Shown here one piece after another: positions 1 to 8,036 of a stretch of DNA of 64,000 bases (its first letter is position 1; every line of letters starts with the position of its first letter). A program made the position numbers and the translations under genes. This DNA is from Rhizobium leguminosarum bv. trifolii WSM1325 (GTDB taxonomy: Bacteria; Pseudomonadota; Alphaproteobacteria; Rhizobiales; Rhizobiaceae), in NCBI GenBank assembly GCA_000023185.1, contig CP001623.1, positions 372,001 to 436,000 on the forward strand, given 5' to 3'. Below the pieces are notes generated by a model. That model ran no database searches, was not told the origin of the DNA, and saw only the letters and a program-made list of their open reading frames with translations.

Positions 1-234
1 ATCGTTCAGCAACTCGCGGTAGTTCTGCAGGCCGACGAAGTTGGCCGGCGCGTTCGACGAAGCGCGAAAGTCGGTGAAGGAATAGCCGAGCGAATAGATC
101 AGCGGAAAGATGTTGAAGACGATCAGGAACAGGATCGTCGGAATGATGAAGAGATTGCGAATCCGGATGTCGCTCATGCCGCGGGATGCGGCACGCGATT
201 TCGTGTCCAGCGATGTCATGACTGCGGTGGCCAA
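1..234 (-). CDS. Sugar ABC transporter permease, N-terminal part (runs off the window)
   Basis: The first 78 codons of an inner-membrane permease of the MalF/UgpA type. After a short charged cytoplasmic tail there is a strong membrane segment (NLFIIPTILFLIVFNIFPLI) followed by the usual periplasmic YSFTDF and NFVGLQNYRELL motifs seen just after helix 1 in this family. I chose a TTG start at 234 because a GGAGGAGGAG ribosome site lies directly before it; the ATG at 219 is in frame but too far from that site. It follows the solute-binding protein gene on the same strand, so the two form a carbohydrate uptake operon. The substrate cannot be told from the sequence. Confidence 0.85.
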   Translation of the reverse strand, partial: MATAVMTSLDTKSRAASRGMSDIRIRNLFIIPTILFLIVFNIFPLIYSLGYSFTDFRASSNAPANFVGLQNYRELLND

Positions 235-355
235 TCCTCTCCTCCTCCGAGAGTTCGGCGCCGGATGCCGGAACGGCATCACGATGCGCGAAGTGAATTC
301 CGGGCGCCGCGCCCTCTTGAGCCGCGCCTTCAACGCGGAGATGCAGAATGAAATG

Positions 356-375
356 GGAGGGGCCGCGGCCCCTCC
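356..375 (-). terminator. GC-rich hairpin between solute-binding protein and permease
   Basis: A perfect 20-bp palindrome (GGAGGGGCCGCGGCCCCTCC) sits 14 bases after the solute-binding protein stop codon. It is followed on the minus strand only by a short CATTT, so it is a weak terminator at best. Such hairpins often stabilise the upstream message and lower permease expression relative to the binding protein; that role is inferred. Confidence 0.55.
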
Positions 376-389
376 GCTGAGCGCGCTTG

Positions 390-1700
390 CTACTTGTGGC
401 GTCCGTATTTCGCGAACGTCGCGTTCCAGTCCGCTGCCAGGGATTCGAGCGCTTCCTTCGCCGTGCCTTGGCCGGCAGTGACGAAGGGATAAATGCGCTG
501 GTTCATCTGGATCAGCAGTTCGGCATATTCAGGCGTTGCCCAGAAGTCCTTCACCTTGAACATCGTCTCGTAGAAGGCCTTGTTATAGGGTGTCGCGTTC
601 TGAAACTCCGGCGATTCAAGCACCTTGGCGCTTGCCGTATAGCCGCCGAGTTCGGCCCAGCGCTTCTGGGTCTCGTCCTTGATGAACCATTCGAGGAATT
701 TCATCGCCTCTTCCTGGTTTTTTGAGTAGGAGATGACCGATATGCCTTGGCCGCCGAGCGCTGCGAATTGCTCGCCGTTCGGGCCCGCCGGATTGGCAAA
801 GAAGCCGGTAACCTTGGCGTTCGGGTTGGACGCCTCGTTCACCAGGGCCGGGAAGAAGGCGAAGTAGTTCATGCTCATCGCCGCCAGGTTCTCAGTGATC
901 GCCTGGTTGTTCTCGACGAAGAAGGACTTGGCCCAGCCCGGTGGCGTAAAGCCGTAGAGCTCGCGATAAAGCTCGAGCGCCTTGACGTTCTTCTCGGAAT
1001 TGATGATGCCGTCGACCTTGTAGCTCTGGTAGTCGCCGAGTTCGCCTCCAAACGAGAAGATCGCGTTCTCGACACCCATGACGAGACCGTCATAAGAGTT
1101 GTCGGTGTAGATGGCGATTCCGTATCGCTTCTGGTCTGGACGGTGGAAGAACTCGGCGATGTCACGCATCTCGGCCCATGTCTTCGGCGGTGCGAGATCG
1201 TAGCCGTATTTGGCCTTGAACGCCTCCATCTCCTTGGGGTCTTCGAACCAGTCCTTGCGGTAGGACCAGCCGACGGCGTCGCCTTCGGCCGGAACCGACC
1301 AGTACTTTTTCGAGTTCGACGGATATTCGGCGTAGTATTTCACCGTTGCCGGGGCCATCACCTGGGTCAGATTGTGCTTGGTGAAGAAGTCGGTCAGATC
1401 GACGTAATGGCCGGCTTCTGACGCTGCCCCGATCCACTGACTGTCGCCGACGACCATGTCATAGGCTGAACCCTTGGCGTTGAACTCGGTGAAGGCCTTG
1501 GTCTGGAAGTCGGCCCACGGTGTGGTCTCGACCGTGACCTTGACGCCGGTTTGAGCCTCGTATTCGTTGACGAGTTCCTGAAGGTAGTTTGCCGGATCCC
1601 ACTCGGCCCAGAAGATGGTCAGTTCCTGGGCCTGTGCGGATGTTCCGCACGCCCACATCAATCCGACACCGGCCAACAGACCGGTCATAGTTTTGCGCAT
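390..1700 (-). CDS. Extracellular sugar-binding protein of an ABC transporter (family 1)
   Basis: A 436-residue periplasmic binding protein. It begins with a classical signal peptide (MRKTMTGLLAG... ending AQA before QELTIFWAEW), and the mature part has the family 1 layout: an early WAEWDPANYLQELVNEYEAQTG segment, a VVGDSQWIG ligand-lobe motif and a C-terminal helical lobe. The start at 1700 has a GGGAGGAA ribosome site six bases upstream; an in-frame ATG at 1715 would include that site in the coding region. It is the first gene of the operon with the permease at the window edge. The ligand is probably a mono- or oligosaccharide, but nothing in the window names it. Confidence 0.9.
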   Translation of the reverse strand: MRKTMTGLLAGVGLMWACGTSAQAQELTIFWAEWDPANYLQELVNEYEAQTGVKVTVETTPWADFQTKAFTEFNAKGSAYDMVVGDSQWIGAASEAGHYVDLTDFFTKHNLTQVMAPATVKYYAEYPSNSKKYWSVPAEGDAVGWSYRKDWFEDPKEMEAFKAKYGYDLAPPKTWAEMRDIAEFFHRPDQKRYGIAIYTDNSYDGLVMGVENAIFSFGGELGDYQSYKVDGIINSEKNVKALELYRELYGFTPPGWAKSFFVENNQAITENLAAMSMNYFAFFPALVNEASNPNAKVTGFFANPAGPNGEQFAALGGQGISVISYSKNQEEAMKFLEWFIKDETQKRWAELGGYTASAKVLESPEFQNATPYNKAFYETMFKVKDFWATPEYAELLIQMNQRIYPFVTAGQGTAKEALESLAADWNATFAKYGRHK

Positions 1701-2069
1701 AACGTTTCCTCCCATTTATGCACGCCTCCCGCTTCATCGCGGGCCTCCCGATCTGGCTTCCCGATCCTCCTGGGTGGTGTTCGTGCTGGGGGTCCTCCTC
1801 GACCCCTAGCTCGTTTCAGATCTCAAGCCTGAATGTCATTACCTTGATCTGGTATTACCAAATGCCATTATCGTCAAGCGCAACCTGGGACACCTCTCGT
1901 CAAAGGCTCGTCTTCAGGCCTTCGCTGTCATTCCCCTGTAATTCCTGGCCTGCCGACGCAGTCGTGGCGGGCCGCCTCACATTCATCATCGCCGATCCGG
2001 ACCACAATACAAGAACATATTACTGCCACTGGTCTAACCAGTTTGTGCGCCAAGTCTGGGCGCGCCACG
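1701..2069. promoter_or_regulatory. Upstream region of the sugar ABC operon with a FadR/GntR-like operator
   Basis: No gene is supported in these 369 bases. The region must hold the promoter of the solute-binding protein operon. At 1850-1860 there is a perfect dyad TGGTATTACCA, which matches the TGGTNNNACCA pattern of FadR-like GntR operators. The regulator may lie outside the window, since the GntR gene at 7.2-7.9 kb has its own, different candidate site. Weaker repeats in this stretch were not convincing. Confidence 0.4.
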
Positions 2070-2708
2070 TTATGCCCCGCTCTCTGCCTGCCGTAATGCG
2101 GTATCGACAAGAGCCCTGGCGGCCCACTCGGCAACAGACTGCGCGCCTTCCGAGGTCAGGCCCCATATATCCTTCAATACGATCAGCACCTCGACGCCGA
2201 AGACAAGCGAAAGCGCCTGTGCAAGGCGTTCCCGGGATTCGGGCGGCACAGTGCCCTGCAGGGGGGCCGTGACGCTCTTCAGCAGGTCGACCCGGTGGCC
2301 GCGCTTGAACGGCGGCTCGTTGCCGAGCGTGCCCGCCTGGCGCTGCGCCCACTGGTCCAGCGAAAGTTTCAGCGCCGCCTTGAAGGTGGCCTCGAACTCG
2401 TCGATGCGCGGCATTGCAGTCGCCAAGAGGTCGGCAACGCGAGTGCGTGCGTCCGGACTATCCGATGACCAACTGAGTATCGGCCCCAGAGCCTCATCCA
2501 CCACGGCATGCACGAGCACGGCCTGGCTCGGAAAGTAACGGTAGGCCGTCGCACGCGAGACTTCGGCTGCCTCGGCGACTTCACTTACCGACGGCGTGAT
2601 GCCGGACTGCATGAGCCGCGTAGCCGTTTCAAGCATCAGTTTTCGAGTTCGGGCACGCGGGCCTCGCTCGGTCCTGGCTGTTTCGTTCTGTTGACGTGAG
2701 ACATCCAT
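2070..2708 (-). CDS. TetR/AcrR family transcriptional regulator
   Basis: A 212-residue regulator with an N-terminal TetR helix-turn-helix (roughly residues 15-65: TRKLMLETATRLM, then VSEVAEAAEVSRATAYRYFPS) and an unassigned all-helical ligand domain. The reading frame stays open far upstream, but ATG 2708 is the sensible start: it sits just before the DNA-binding domain and gives the usual TetR length. The gene is divergent from the Tm-1-like operon that begins 99 bp away and very likely represses it. A palindrome overlapping its own start codon suggests autoregulation. The ligand is unknown. Confidence 0.9.
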   Translation of the reverse strand: MDVSRQQNETARTERGPRARTRKLMLETATRLMQSGITPSVSEVAEAAEVSRATAYRYFPSQAVLVHAVVDEALGPILSWSSDSPDARTRVADLLATAMPRIDEFEATFKAALKLSLDQWAQRQAGTLGNEPPFKRGHRVDLLKSVTAPLQGTVPPESRERLAQALSLVFGVEVLIVLKDIWGLTSEGAQSVAEWAARALVDTALRQAESGA

Positions 2709-2770
2709 GTCTTTATGATACGCACGTCTCACAAATTTGCAAGGGCCCGTCGCTTTGTCCCAACGTGAGA
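2696..2770. promoter_or_regulatory. Candidate TetR operator cluster in the divergent promoter
   Basis: AGACATCCATGTCT at 2699-2712 is a perfect 6-bp-arm palindrome that covers the regulator's start codon. It lies within a wider pattern of GTGAGAC at 2696-2702, its reverse complement GTCTCAC at 2726-2732 and GTGAGA at 2765-2770. Repeated half-sites between a TetR gene and a divergent operon are a usual operator layout. The exact footprint is inferred. Confidence 0.5.
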
Positions 2771-2807
2771 TATGCCGGGAGGAAATCCACCCGGTCTCGG
2801 AGGGGAA

Positions 2808-4004
2808 ATGAAGCAGATCTACGTGGTCGGCACGGCCGACACGAAGGGCGAGGAGCTTGCCTATCTTGCCGCTTGCATCGAAGCGGCGGGCGGCGGTGTT
2901 GTCCGCGTTGACGTCGGCATAGGCGAGCCTGCGACCGCCGTCGATGTGAAGGCCGACGCAGTGGCGGCGTGCCATCCGGACGGGGCTGGAGCCGTTCTTG
3001 CCAGCGGGGACCGCGGAAGTGCGGTCGCGGCGATGGGCATTGCTTTCGCGCGCTTCCTTGTGGAGCGCCAGGACATCGCCGGCGTCATCGGTATAGGTGG
3101 AGGCGGAGGCACTTCGATCATTACCGCAGGCATGCGCCAATTGCCGCTCGGTCTGCCAAAGATCATGGTATCGACGCTCGCATCCGGCGATGTGGCTCCC
3201 TTTGTCGATGTTTCAGACATCGTGATGATGCCTTCGGTCACGGACATGGCGGGCCTGAACCGGCTGAGCCGCGTCATCCTTCACAACGCCGCTCAGGCGA
3301 TCACCGCCATGACCCACCGCCCGGCTGAGGTGACTGCATCCAAGCCGGCCCTCGGGCTTACCATGTTCGGCGTTACCACACCTGCCGTATCGGCCATGGT
3401 CGAGCGCCTCCGAGCAGATTATGATTGCCTGGTCTTCCACGCCACAGGCACGGGCGGGCGGGCGATGGAGAAGCTTGCCGACAGCGAGCTCATCTCTGGC
3501 GTGCTCGACATCACGACGACCGAGGTCTGCGACCTGCTTTTCGGCGGCGTCCTGCCGGCCACCTCGGACCGTTTCGGCGCCATTGCTCGCAAAGGCTTGC
3601 CCTATATCGGTTCGGTTGGTGCGCTCGACATGGTGAACTTCTGGGCGCCGGAGACCGTTCCGGAGCGTTATTCCGGTCGGCTGTTTTACCAGCACAACCC
3701 GAACGTCACCTTGATGCGCACGACGCTGGCCGAATGCGCGCAGATTGGTCGCTGGATCGGCGACAAGCTCAATCTCTGCCACGGCCCCCTACGCTTCCTC
3801 ATTCCCGAAAAGGGTGTTTCGGCCCTCGACATCGAAGGCGGTGCGTTCTTCGATCCGCAAGCCGACGCCGCGCTTTTCGCCGCGCTCGAGGCGACGGTGA
3901 AGCCGACGGCGTCGCGACGTATTATTCGCCTGCCGCTCCATATCAACGACCCAGATTTCGCCGAGGCCGCCGTCGCGGCCTATCGTGACATCGCCAACCC
4001 CTGA
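2808..4004 (+). CDS. Tm-1-like ATP-binding protein (UPF0261)
   Basis: A 398-residue protein of the Tm-1-like/UPF0261 family. It opens with the diagnostic [18 protein letters not shown] and carries the glycine-rich nucleotide-binding segment [12 protein letters not shown] near residue 100, then the central [13 protein letters not shown] motif and the [10 protein letters not shown] motif. The ATG at 2808 follows an AGGGG ribosome site; an upstream in-frame ATG at 2772 lacks one. It is the first gene of a four-gene operon, with the TIM-barrel partner 11 bp downstream. These two families are often neighbours or fused in bacteria, but their joint reaction is not established; the context suggests catabolism of a small organic acid. 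Confidence 0.88.
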   Translation: MKQIYVVGTADTKGEELAYLAACIEAAGGGVVRVDVGIGEPATAVDVKADAVAACHPDGAGAVLASGDRGSAVAAMGIAFARFLVERQDIAGVIGIGGGGGTSIITAGMRQLPLGLPKIMVSTLASGDVAPFVDVSDIVMMPSVTDMAGLNRLSRVILHNAAQAITAMTHRPAEVTASKPALGLTMFGVTTPAVSAMVERLRADYDCLVFHATGTGGRAMEKLADSELISGVLDITTTEVCDLLFGGVLPATSDRFGAIARKGLPYIGSVGALDMVNFWAPETVPERYSGRLFYQHNPNVTLMRTTLAECAQIGRWIGDKLNLCHGPLRFLIPEKGVSALDIEGGAFFDPQADAALFAALEATVKPTASRRIIRLPLHINDPDFAEAAVAAYRDIANP

Positions 4005-4015
4005 GAGACAAATCG

Positions 4016-4858
4016 ATGCCAGTCATACCGCGCAACACCATCCTCGAAAAATTTCACGGCATGATCGCAGCCGGCGTGCCGATCGTCGGGGGCGGGGCCG
4101 GCACGGGCATCTCCGCCAAGGCCGAGGAGGCAGGCGGCATCGATCTCATCATTATCTACAATTCCGGGCGCTACCGCATGGCGGGGCGCGGTTCGGCGGC
4201 CGGACTGCTCGCCTATGGCAATGCCAACGAGATCGTCAAGGACATGGCGCTCGAAGTGTTGCCGGTCGTGAAAAAGACGCCGGTACTCGCCGGCGTCAAT
4301 GGCACGGACCCCTTCGTGCTGATGCCGCGCTTCCTCGCCGACCTCAAGGCAATGGGCTTTTCCGGCGTACAGAACTTCCCCACAATCGGCCTCTTCGACG
4401 GCCGGATGCGGCAGAGTTTCGAGGAGACAGGCATGAGCTACAATCTGGAGGTCGAGATGATCGCCACCGCCCACGGGCTCGACCTGCTGACGACGCCCTA
4501 TGTCTTCAACGAGAGCGAGGCTGTCGCCATGACGGTCGCCGGCGCCGACATCATTGTGGCGCATATGGGCGTGACAACCGGCGGCACGATCGGGGCCACC
4601 TCCGGCAAGTCGCTCGATGACTGCATCGATGAGATCACCGCGATCGCCAAGGCAGCGCGTTCCGTGCGCGACGATGTCATTGTGCTCTGCCATGGCGGGC
4701 CGATCTCCATGCCGGAGGATGCGCGCTACGTTCTCGAGCGTTGCCCTGGCTGCCACGGCTTTTATGGCGCAAGCTCGATGGAGCGCCTGCCGGCAGAGGC
4801 GGCAATTCGTAAGCAGACGGAAGATTTCAAGGCGCTCGCCATCGGCGCGGTCGTCTGA
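4016..4858 (+). CDS. PEP-hydrolase-like TIM-barrel protein, partner of the Tm-1-like protein
   Basis: A 280-residue protein of the TIM-barrel family annotated as phosphoenolpyruvate hydrolase-like (TIM-br_sig_trns). Visible family motifs are [21 protein letters not shown] at the N terminus, [13 protein letters not shown], the [10 protein letters not shown] strand, [13 protein letters not shown] and LCHGGPI. The fold belongs to the phosphoenolpyruvate mutase/isocitrate lyase-like barrels, so C-C or P-O chemistry on a small acid is plausible. It starts 11 bp after the Tm-1-like gene and is surely co-transcribed. In plants and fungi the two domains occur as one fused protein, which supports a joint function. 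Confidence 0.85.
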   Translation: MPVIPRNTILEKFHGMIAAGVPIVGGGAGTGISAKAEEAGGIDLIIIYNSGRYRMAGRGSAAGLLAYGNANEIVKDMALEVLPVVKKTPVLAGVNGTDPFVLMPRFLADLKAMGFSGVQNFPTIGLFDGRMRQSFEETGMSYNLEVEMIATAHGLDLLTTPYVFNESEAVAMTVAGADIIVAHMGVTTGGTIGATSGKSLDDCIDEITAIAKAARSVRDDVIVLCHGGPISMPEDARYVLERCPGCHGFYGASSMERLPAEAAIRKQTEDFKALAIGAVV

Positions 4859-4883
4859 GCAAGGACGTGGAGGAGGCCGTTTC

Positions 4884-5297
4884 ATGGTAAAGGACAAGTA
4901 CTTCATCTATCCTAAGGATGTGAGCGCCTTCGGCTTCGACTGGGGCAAGCTGTCGCTGACCGTGGCGCCCGAGGTCAACGGCGCCAGTCGCTTTTCGGGC
5001 GGTGTCGTCGAACTGCCAAGCGGCGAAGGCCATTCCCGCCACAATCATCCTGGCGCGGAGGAAATCATTTTTGTGATTTCCGGCGAGGGCGAGCAAATGG
5101 TCGAGGACGAGACGGGTAATCCGATCACGAGGAAGGTCGCCAGCGGCTGCACGATCTATGTTCCCGAAAGTCGCTTCCATTCGACGAAGAACACTGGCGG
5201 CGGGCCAATGCTCCTCTTCGTGGTCTACTCACCGGCGGGGCCGGAGCTTGCGCTTCGCGACTTGCCGGACTTCCGCCTGCTGCCGCCGGGCTTTTGA
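4884..5297 (+). CDS. Cupin-domain protein
   Basis: A 137-residue single-domain cupin. The metal site is visible as GHSRHNHPGAEEIIFVISGEGE (cupin motif 1 with two His and Glu), with the second motif around ESRFHSTKNTG supplying the last His. The start at 4884 is preceded by GGAGGAGG. The gene lies 25 bp after the TIM-barrel gene and 32 bp before the M24 gene, so it belongs to the same operon. It may be a sugar-acid or keto-acid isomerase/dioxygenase or a sensor-like cupin; the sequence does not decide. Confidence 0.8.
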   Translation: MVKDKYFIYPKDVSAFGFDWGKLSLTVAPEVNGASRFSGGVVELPSGEGHSRHNHPGAEEIIFVISGEGEQMVEDETGNPITRKVASGCTIYVPESRFHSTKNTGGGPMLLFVVYSPAGPELALRDLPDFRLLPPGF

Positions 5298-5329
5298 GGC
5301 GTCGCATCCATTTTCTGGGAGGAAAGACA

Positions 5330-6520
5330 ATGAACGACAATGCAGGGCAAACAAGGCAGGCCGCCGTGACGCCGTTCGACACGGCCAAGCTCGACCGTCT
5401 CATGGAGGAAGCCGGTATCGACGTCATTGTCGCCACCTCCAAACACAACACGCAATATCTCATGGGCGGCTACAAGTTCATCTTCTTCGCGGCCATGGAT
5501 GCGATCGGGCATAGCCGGTATCTGCCGATGGTGATTTATGAGAAAGGCGCGCCCGATCACTCCGCCTATGTGGGCAACCGCATGGAGGGCGCAGAACACC
5601 AGAATAATCCGTTCTGGACGCCCGCCGTGCATACGGCGAGCTGGGGCACTCAGGATGCCGCCGGGCTCGCCGTCGAGCACCTGAAGAAAATCGGCAAGAC
5701 CGGTGGGCGCATTGGCATCGAGCCAGCCTTCCTGCCATCCGACGCCCGCGACCTGCTTGCCGATCGGCTGGATGGCGCCCGATTTGTCGATGCCACGCAT
5801 GTGTTGGAGCGGTTAAGGGCGGTCAAGACGCCAGATGAACTGGCAAAGCTGAGACGCGCCTCCGAACTGATCACCGACTCGATGCTGGCGACGGTCGCGG
5901 CGGCCCGCGCCGGTTCGACGAAGATGGAGATTATCGAGCAGCTGCGCCGGGAGGAAACGAACCGCGGCCTGCACTTCGAATATTGCCTGCTGACGCTCGG
6001 CTCCAGCCACAACCGCGCGGGCTCGCCGCAAGCCTGGGTCGAGGGTGAGATCCTGTCGATCGATTCCGGCGGCAACTATCACGGATATATCGGTGACCTG
6101 TGCCGCATGGGTGTGCTCGGCGAGCCGGATGCGGAGCTGGAGGATCTTCTGGCCGAAGTCGAATGCATCCAGCAAGCGGCCTTCGCCAATGTCAGGGCAG
6201 GGGCTGCGGGCAGGGAGATGATCGTGGCAGCGGAGGCCGAGCTCAAGGCCTCGCCGTCAGCGGCCTTCACCGACTTTTTCTGCCATGGCATGGGCCTCAT
6301 CGCCCACGAAGCGCCATTCCTCATGACGAACCACCCCGTCACCTATGATGGCATCGATGCCGACAAGCCGCTGGAAGCCGGGAGCGTGATCTCGGTCGAG
6401 ACGACGATGCTTCACCCAAAGCGCGGATTCATCAAGTTGGAGGATACGCTCGCCATCACCGATGGCGGCTATGAAATGTTCGGCGAGCGTGGCCGCGGCT
6501 GGAACCGCGGCGGAGCGTGA
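5330..6520 (+). CDS. M24-family metallohydrolase (Xaa-Pro peptidase/creatinase-like)
   Basis: A 396-residue pita-bread metallohydrolase. The N-terminal creatinase-like domain (to about residue 165) is followed by the catalytic domain with all five expected metal ligands: two Asp in SIDSGGNYHGYIGDLCRMG, His in CHGMGL, Glu in SVETTMLHP and Glu in IKLEDTLAI. The start at 5330 has GGGAGGAA upstream. It ends the TetR-controlled operon and is followed by a strong terminator. Members of this family cleave Xaa-Pro bonds or C-N bonds in small molecules (creatine, ectoine). In an operon with a cupin and a PEP-hydrolase-like barrel, an amidinohydrolase or amide hydrolase role is as likely as peptidase. 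Confidence 0.85.
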   Translation: MNDNAGQTRQAAVTPFDTAKLDRLMEEAGIDVIVATSKHNTQYLMGGYKFIFFAAMDAIGHSRYLPMVIYEKGAPDHSAYVGNRMEGAEHQNNPFWTPAVHTASWGTQDAAGLAVEHLKKIGKTGGRIGIEPAFLPSDARDLLADRLDGARFVDATHVLERLRAVKTPDELAKLRRASELITDSMLATVAAARAGSTKMEIIEQLRREETNRGLHFEYCLLTLGSSHNRAGSPQAWVEGEILSIDSGGNYHGYIGDLCRMGVLGEPDAELEDLLAEVECIQQAAFANVRAGAAGREMIVAAEAELKASPSAAFTDFFCHGMGLIAHEAPFLMTNHPVTYDGIDADKPLEAGSVISVETTMLHPKRGFIKLEDTLAITDGGYEMFGERGRGWNRGGA

Positions 6521-6540
6521 TTGCTGGCCCAACCGCAAAC

Positions 6541-6571
6541 AAGGCCCGGCAGATGTCACCTGCCGGGCCTT
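6541..6571. terminator. Strong rho-independent terminator between convergent genes
   Basis: A perfect 12-bp stem, AAGGCCCGGCAG and its complement, with a 7-base loop. It is followed on the plus strand by TCTGTTATTT. It lies between the converging M24 gene and the DJ-1 gene and can serve both. Confidence 0.8.
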
Positions 6572-6591
6572 CTGTTATTTGGTCCGTCGTC

Positions 6592-7185
6592 TCAGGTGTG
6601 GTGAATCTCCGTTCCCAGCACCTTCAGGCATTCGCGGATAAAGGCGGCGAGCGCCGTCCAGCCCTTGGCCGAAACCATCGTGCCATCGACATAGGCTTCG
6701 GTTGGCGAGAGGTCGATATAGGTCCCGCCCGCCAGGGTGACTTCGGGTTCGCAGGCCCCAAGTGCACCCACCTTCTTGCCGCGAACGACACCGTCGACCG
6801 CGATCAGGATCTGAACCCCGTGGCAGATGGTGAAGATCGGCTTCTTCTGCTCGTGGAAATGACGCACCATTGCCTGCACCCGCTTGTCGGTGCGGATATA
6901 TTCCGGTCCGCGCCCGCCGGCGCAGTAGACGGCATGATACTGGTCGAGCTGGTTCTCGGCCTCGGAAAACGTCTTGTTGATGGTGACGTTGTGCCCGAGT
7001 TTTTCGGTGTAGGTCTGGTCTCCCTCGAAATCGTGCAGCGACGTCCTGAGGATGTCGCCGGCCTTCTTGTCCGGGCACACGACGTGCACCGTGTGGCCGA
7101 CCGCCTCCATCGCCTGCTGATAGACGAAGATTTCGTACTCCTCGGTGAAATCGCCGGTGAGCATCAGGATTTTCTTGCCTGGCAT
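6592..7185 (-). CDS. DJ-1/PfpI family protein
   Basis: A 197-residue protein of the DJ-1/PfpI superfamily (class I glutamine-amidotransferase-like fold). The nucleophile elbow is seen as TICHGVQI with the reactive Cys in CHG, and the conserved acidic residue lies in GDFTEEYE at the N terminus. CAGGRGPEYI corresponds to the family oxyanion loop. The ATG at 7185 has GGAGGAG upstream. It is 56 bp after the GntR gene on the same strand and probably shares its transcript. Related proteins act as glyoxalase III, deglycase-like or isonitrile hydratase enzymes. A detoxification role for reactive aldehydes fits the dehydrogenases next door, but this is inference. Confidence 0.85.
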   Translation of the reverse strand: MPGKKILMLTGDFTEEYEIFVYQQAMEAVGHTVHVVCPDKKAGDILRTSLHDFEGDQTYTEKLGHNVTINKTFSEAENQLDQYHAVYCAGGRGPEYIRTDKRVQAMVRHFHEQKKPIFTICHGVQILIAVDGVVRGKKVGALGACEPEVTLAGGTYIDLSPTEAYVDGTMVSAKGWTALAAFIRECLKVLGTEIHHT

Positions 7186-7241
7186 GGGTTCTCCTCCTCG
7201 TTGTCAGGTCGGGCAGGCTCGTCCTTGCCCGGCGCGGTTGC

Positions 7242-7940
7242 TCAGATTTCGTCGAATGCCGGCAACAGCCGGTCGCGCGAATGTTCGATATGAATGCGCA
7301 TTGCGTTCGCAGCCGCGCCCGCGTCGCGTGCCGCAAAGGCATCGAGCAGCGTCTGATGCTCGGCGAGCGCCTCCTCGGTGACGCGGCGATGGAACATCAG
7401 GCGAAAGATATGGAAATGCGTGTGCTGGAATGTCAGCATCTCGCGGATCAACTCGTTGCCGGCAAATTCCATGATCCGGTCGTGAAAGATGGCGTCCTGG
7501 CGCGCGAAGGCCGAATAGTTCGCTCGTTCGTCCCTGTTGTCGCTGCGTGTCATCACGCCCGCGGCCTCGGTGAGAATGGCCAGCTTTTCGTCGTTCATCG
7601 CCTCGGCTGCCTTCGCAGCGCCGGCAGGTTCCAACAGCAGACGCAGTTCATAGAGCTCGTCGAAACGGTGGCGCGTGATCTGCGGCGCGGCACGATAGCC
7701 AACGAGATGCTGCTTGACGACGAGGCCTTCGCCTTCAAGCCGGCCGAGGGCTTCGCGGATCGGCGTATGGGAGACGTTGAACTCCTTGACCAGGTTGTCG
7801 ACCGTGATGCGCGTCCCCGGCGCAATCTTCAACGACATGAGCTGGTTGAAAATTGCCTCGTAGACGTCGCCCGCCAGGCTGTTGGCGCGCGGTATCTGGC
7901 TTGTGCCCGTTGAGGGTTCCTTCGGTCTCGTCGAAATCAT
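7242..7940 (-). CDS. GntR family regulator, FCD subfamily
   Basis: A 232-residue GntR regulator. The N-terminal winged helix is seen in VYEAIFNQLMSLKIAPGTRI, NLVKEFNVSHTPIREALGRLEGEGLV (residues about 25-85), followed by an FCD helical ligand domain with the metal-type histidines (HDRIMEFAGNELI, HTHFHIFRLMFH). I start it at ATG 7940, which has an AGAGGCAAGG sequence upstream; an in-frame ATG at 7997 is possible but would overlap the operator region. It is divergent from the Ldh-ADH-ALDH operon and is its likely regulator. FCD regulators usually respond to small carboxylates. Confidence 0.9.
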   Translation of the reverse strand: MISTRPKEPSTGTSQIPRANSLAGDVYEAIFNQLMSLKIAPGTRITVDNLVKEFNVSHTPIREALGRLEGEGLVVKQHLVGYRAAPQITRHRFDELYELRLLLEPAGAAKAAEAMNDEKLAILTEAAGVMTRSDNRDERANYSAFARQDAIFHDRIMEFAGNELIREMLTFQHTHFHIFRLMFHRRVTEEALAEHQTLLDAFAARDAGAAANAMRIHIEHSRDRLLPAFDEI

Positions 7941-7998
7941 CCGCTGCCTTGCCTCTTGACAGGTCCAATCGCTAGCACGATGCTGCGGCCAAGACAAT

Positions 7999-8025
7999 CC
8001 TATATCCTATACGATTTAATATAGG
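7999..8025. promoter_or_regulatory. Candidate FCD-GntR operator before the Ldh operon
   Basis: CCTATA at 8006-8011 and TATAGG at 8020-8025 form an inverted repeat with an 8-bp spacer; a further CCTATA lies at 7999-8004. The overlapping ATCCTATACGAT at 8004-8015 is one base from the perfect dyad ATCGTATACGAT, a pattern typical of FCD-GntR sites. Its place just before the ribosome site of the operon suggests repression. Confidence 0.5.
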
Positions 8026-8036
8026 GAGGAAAAATC

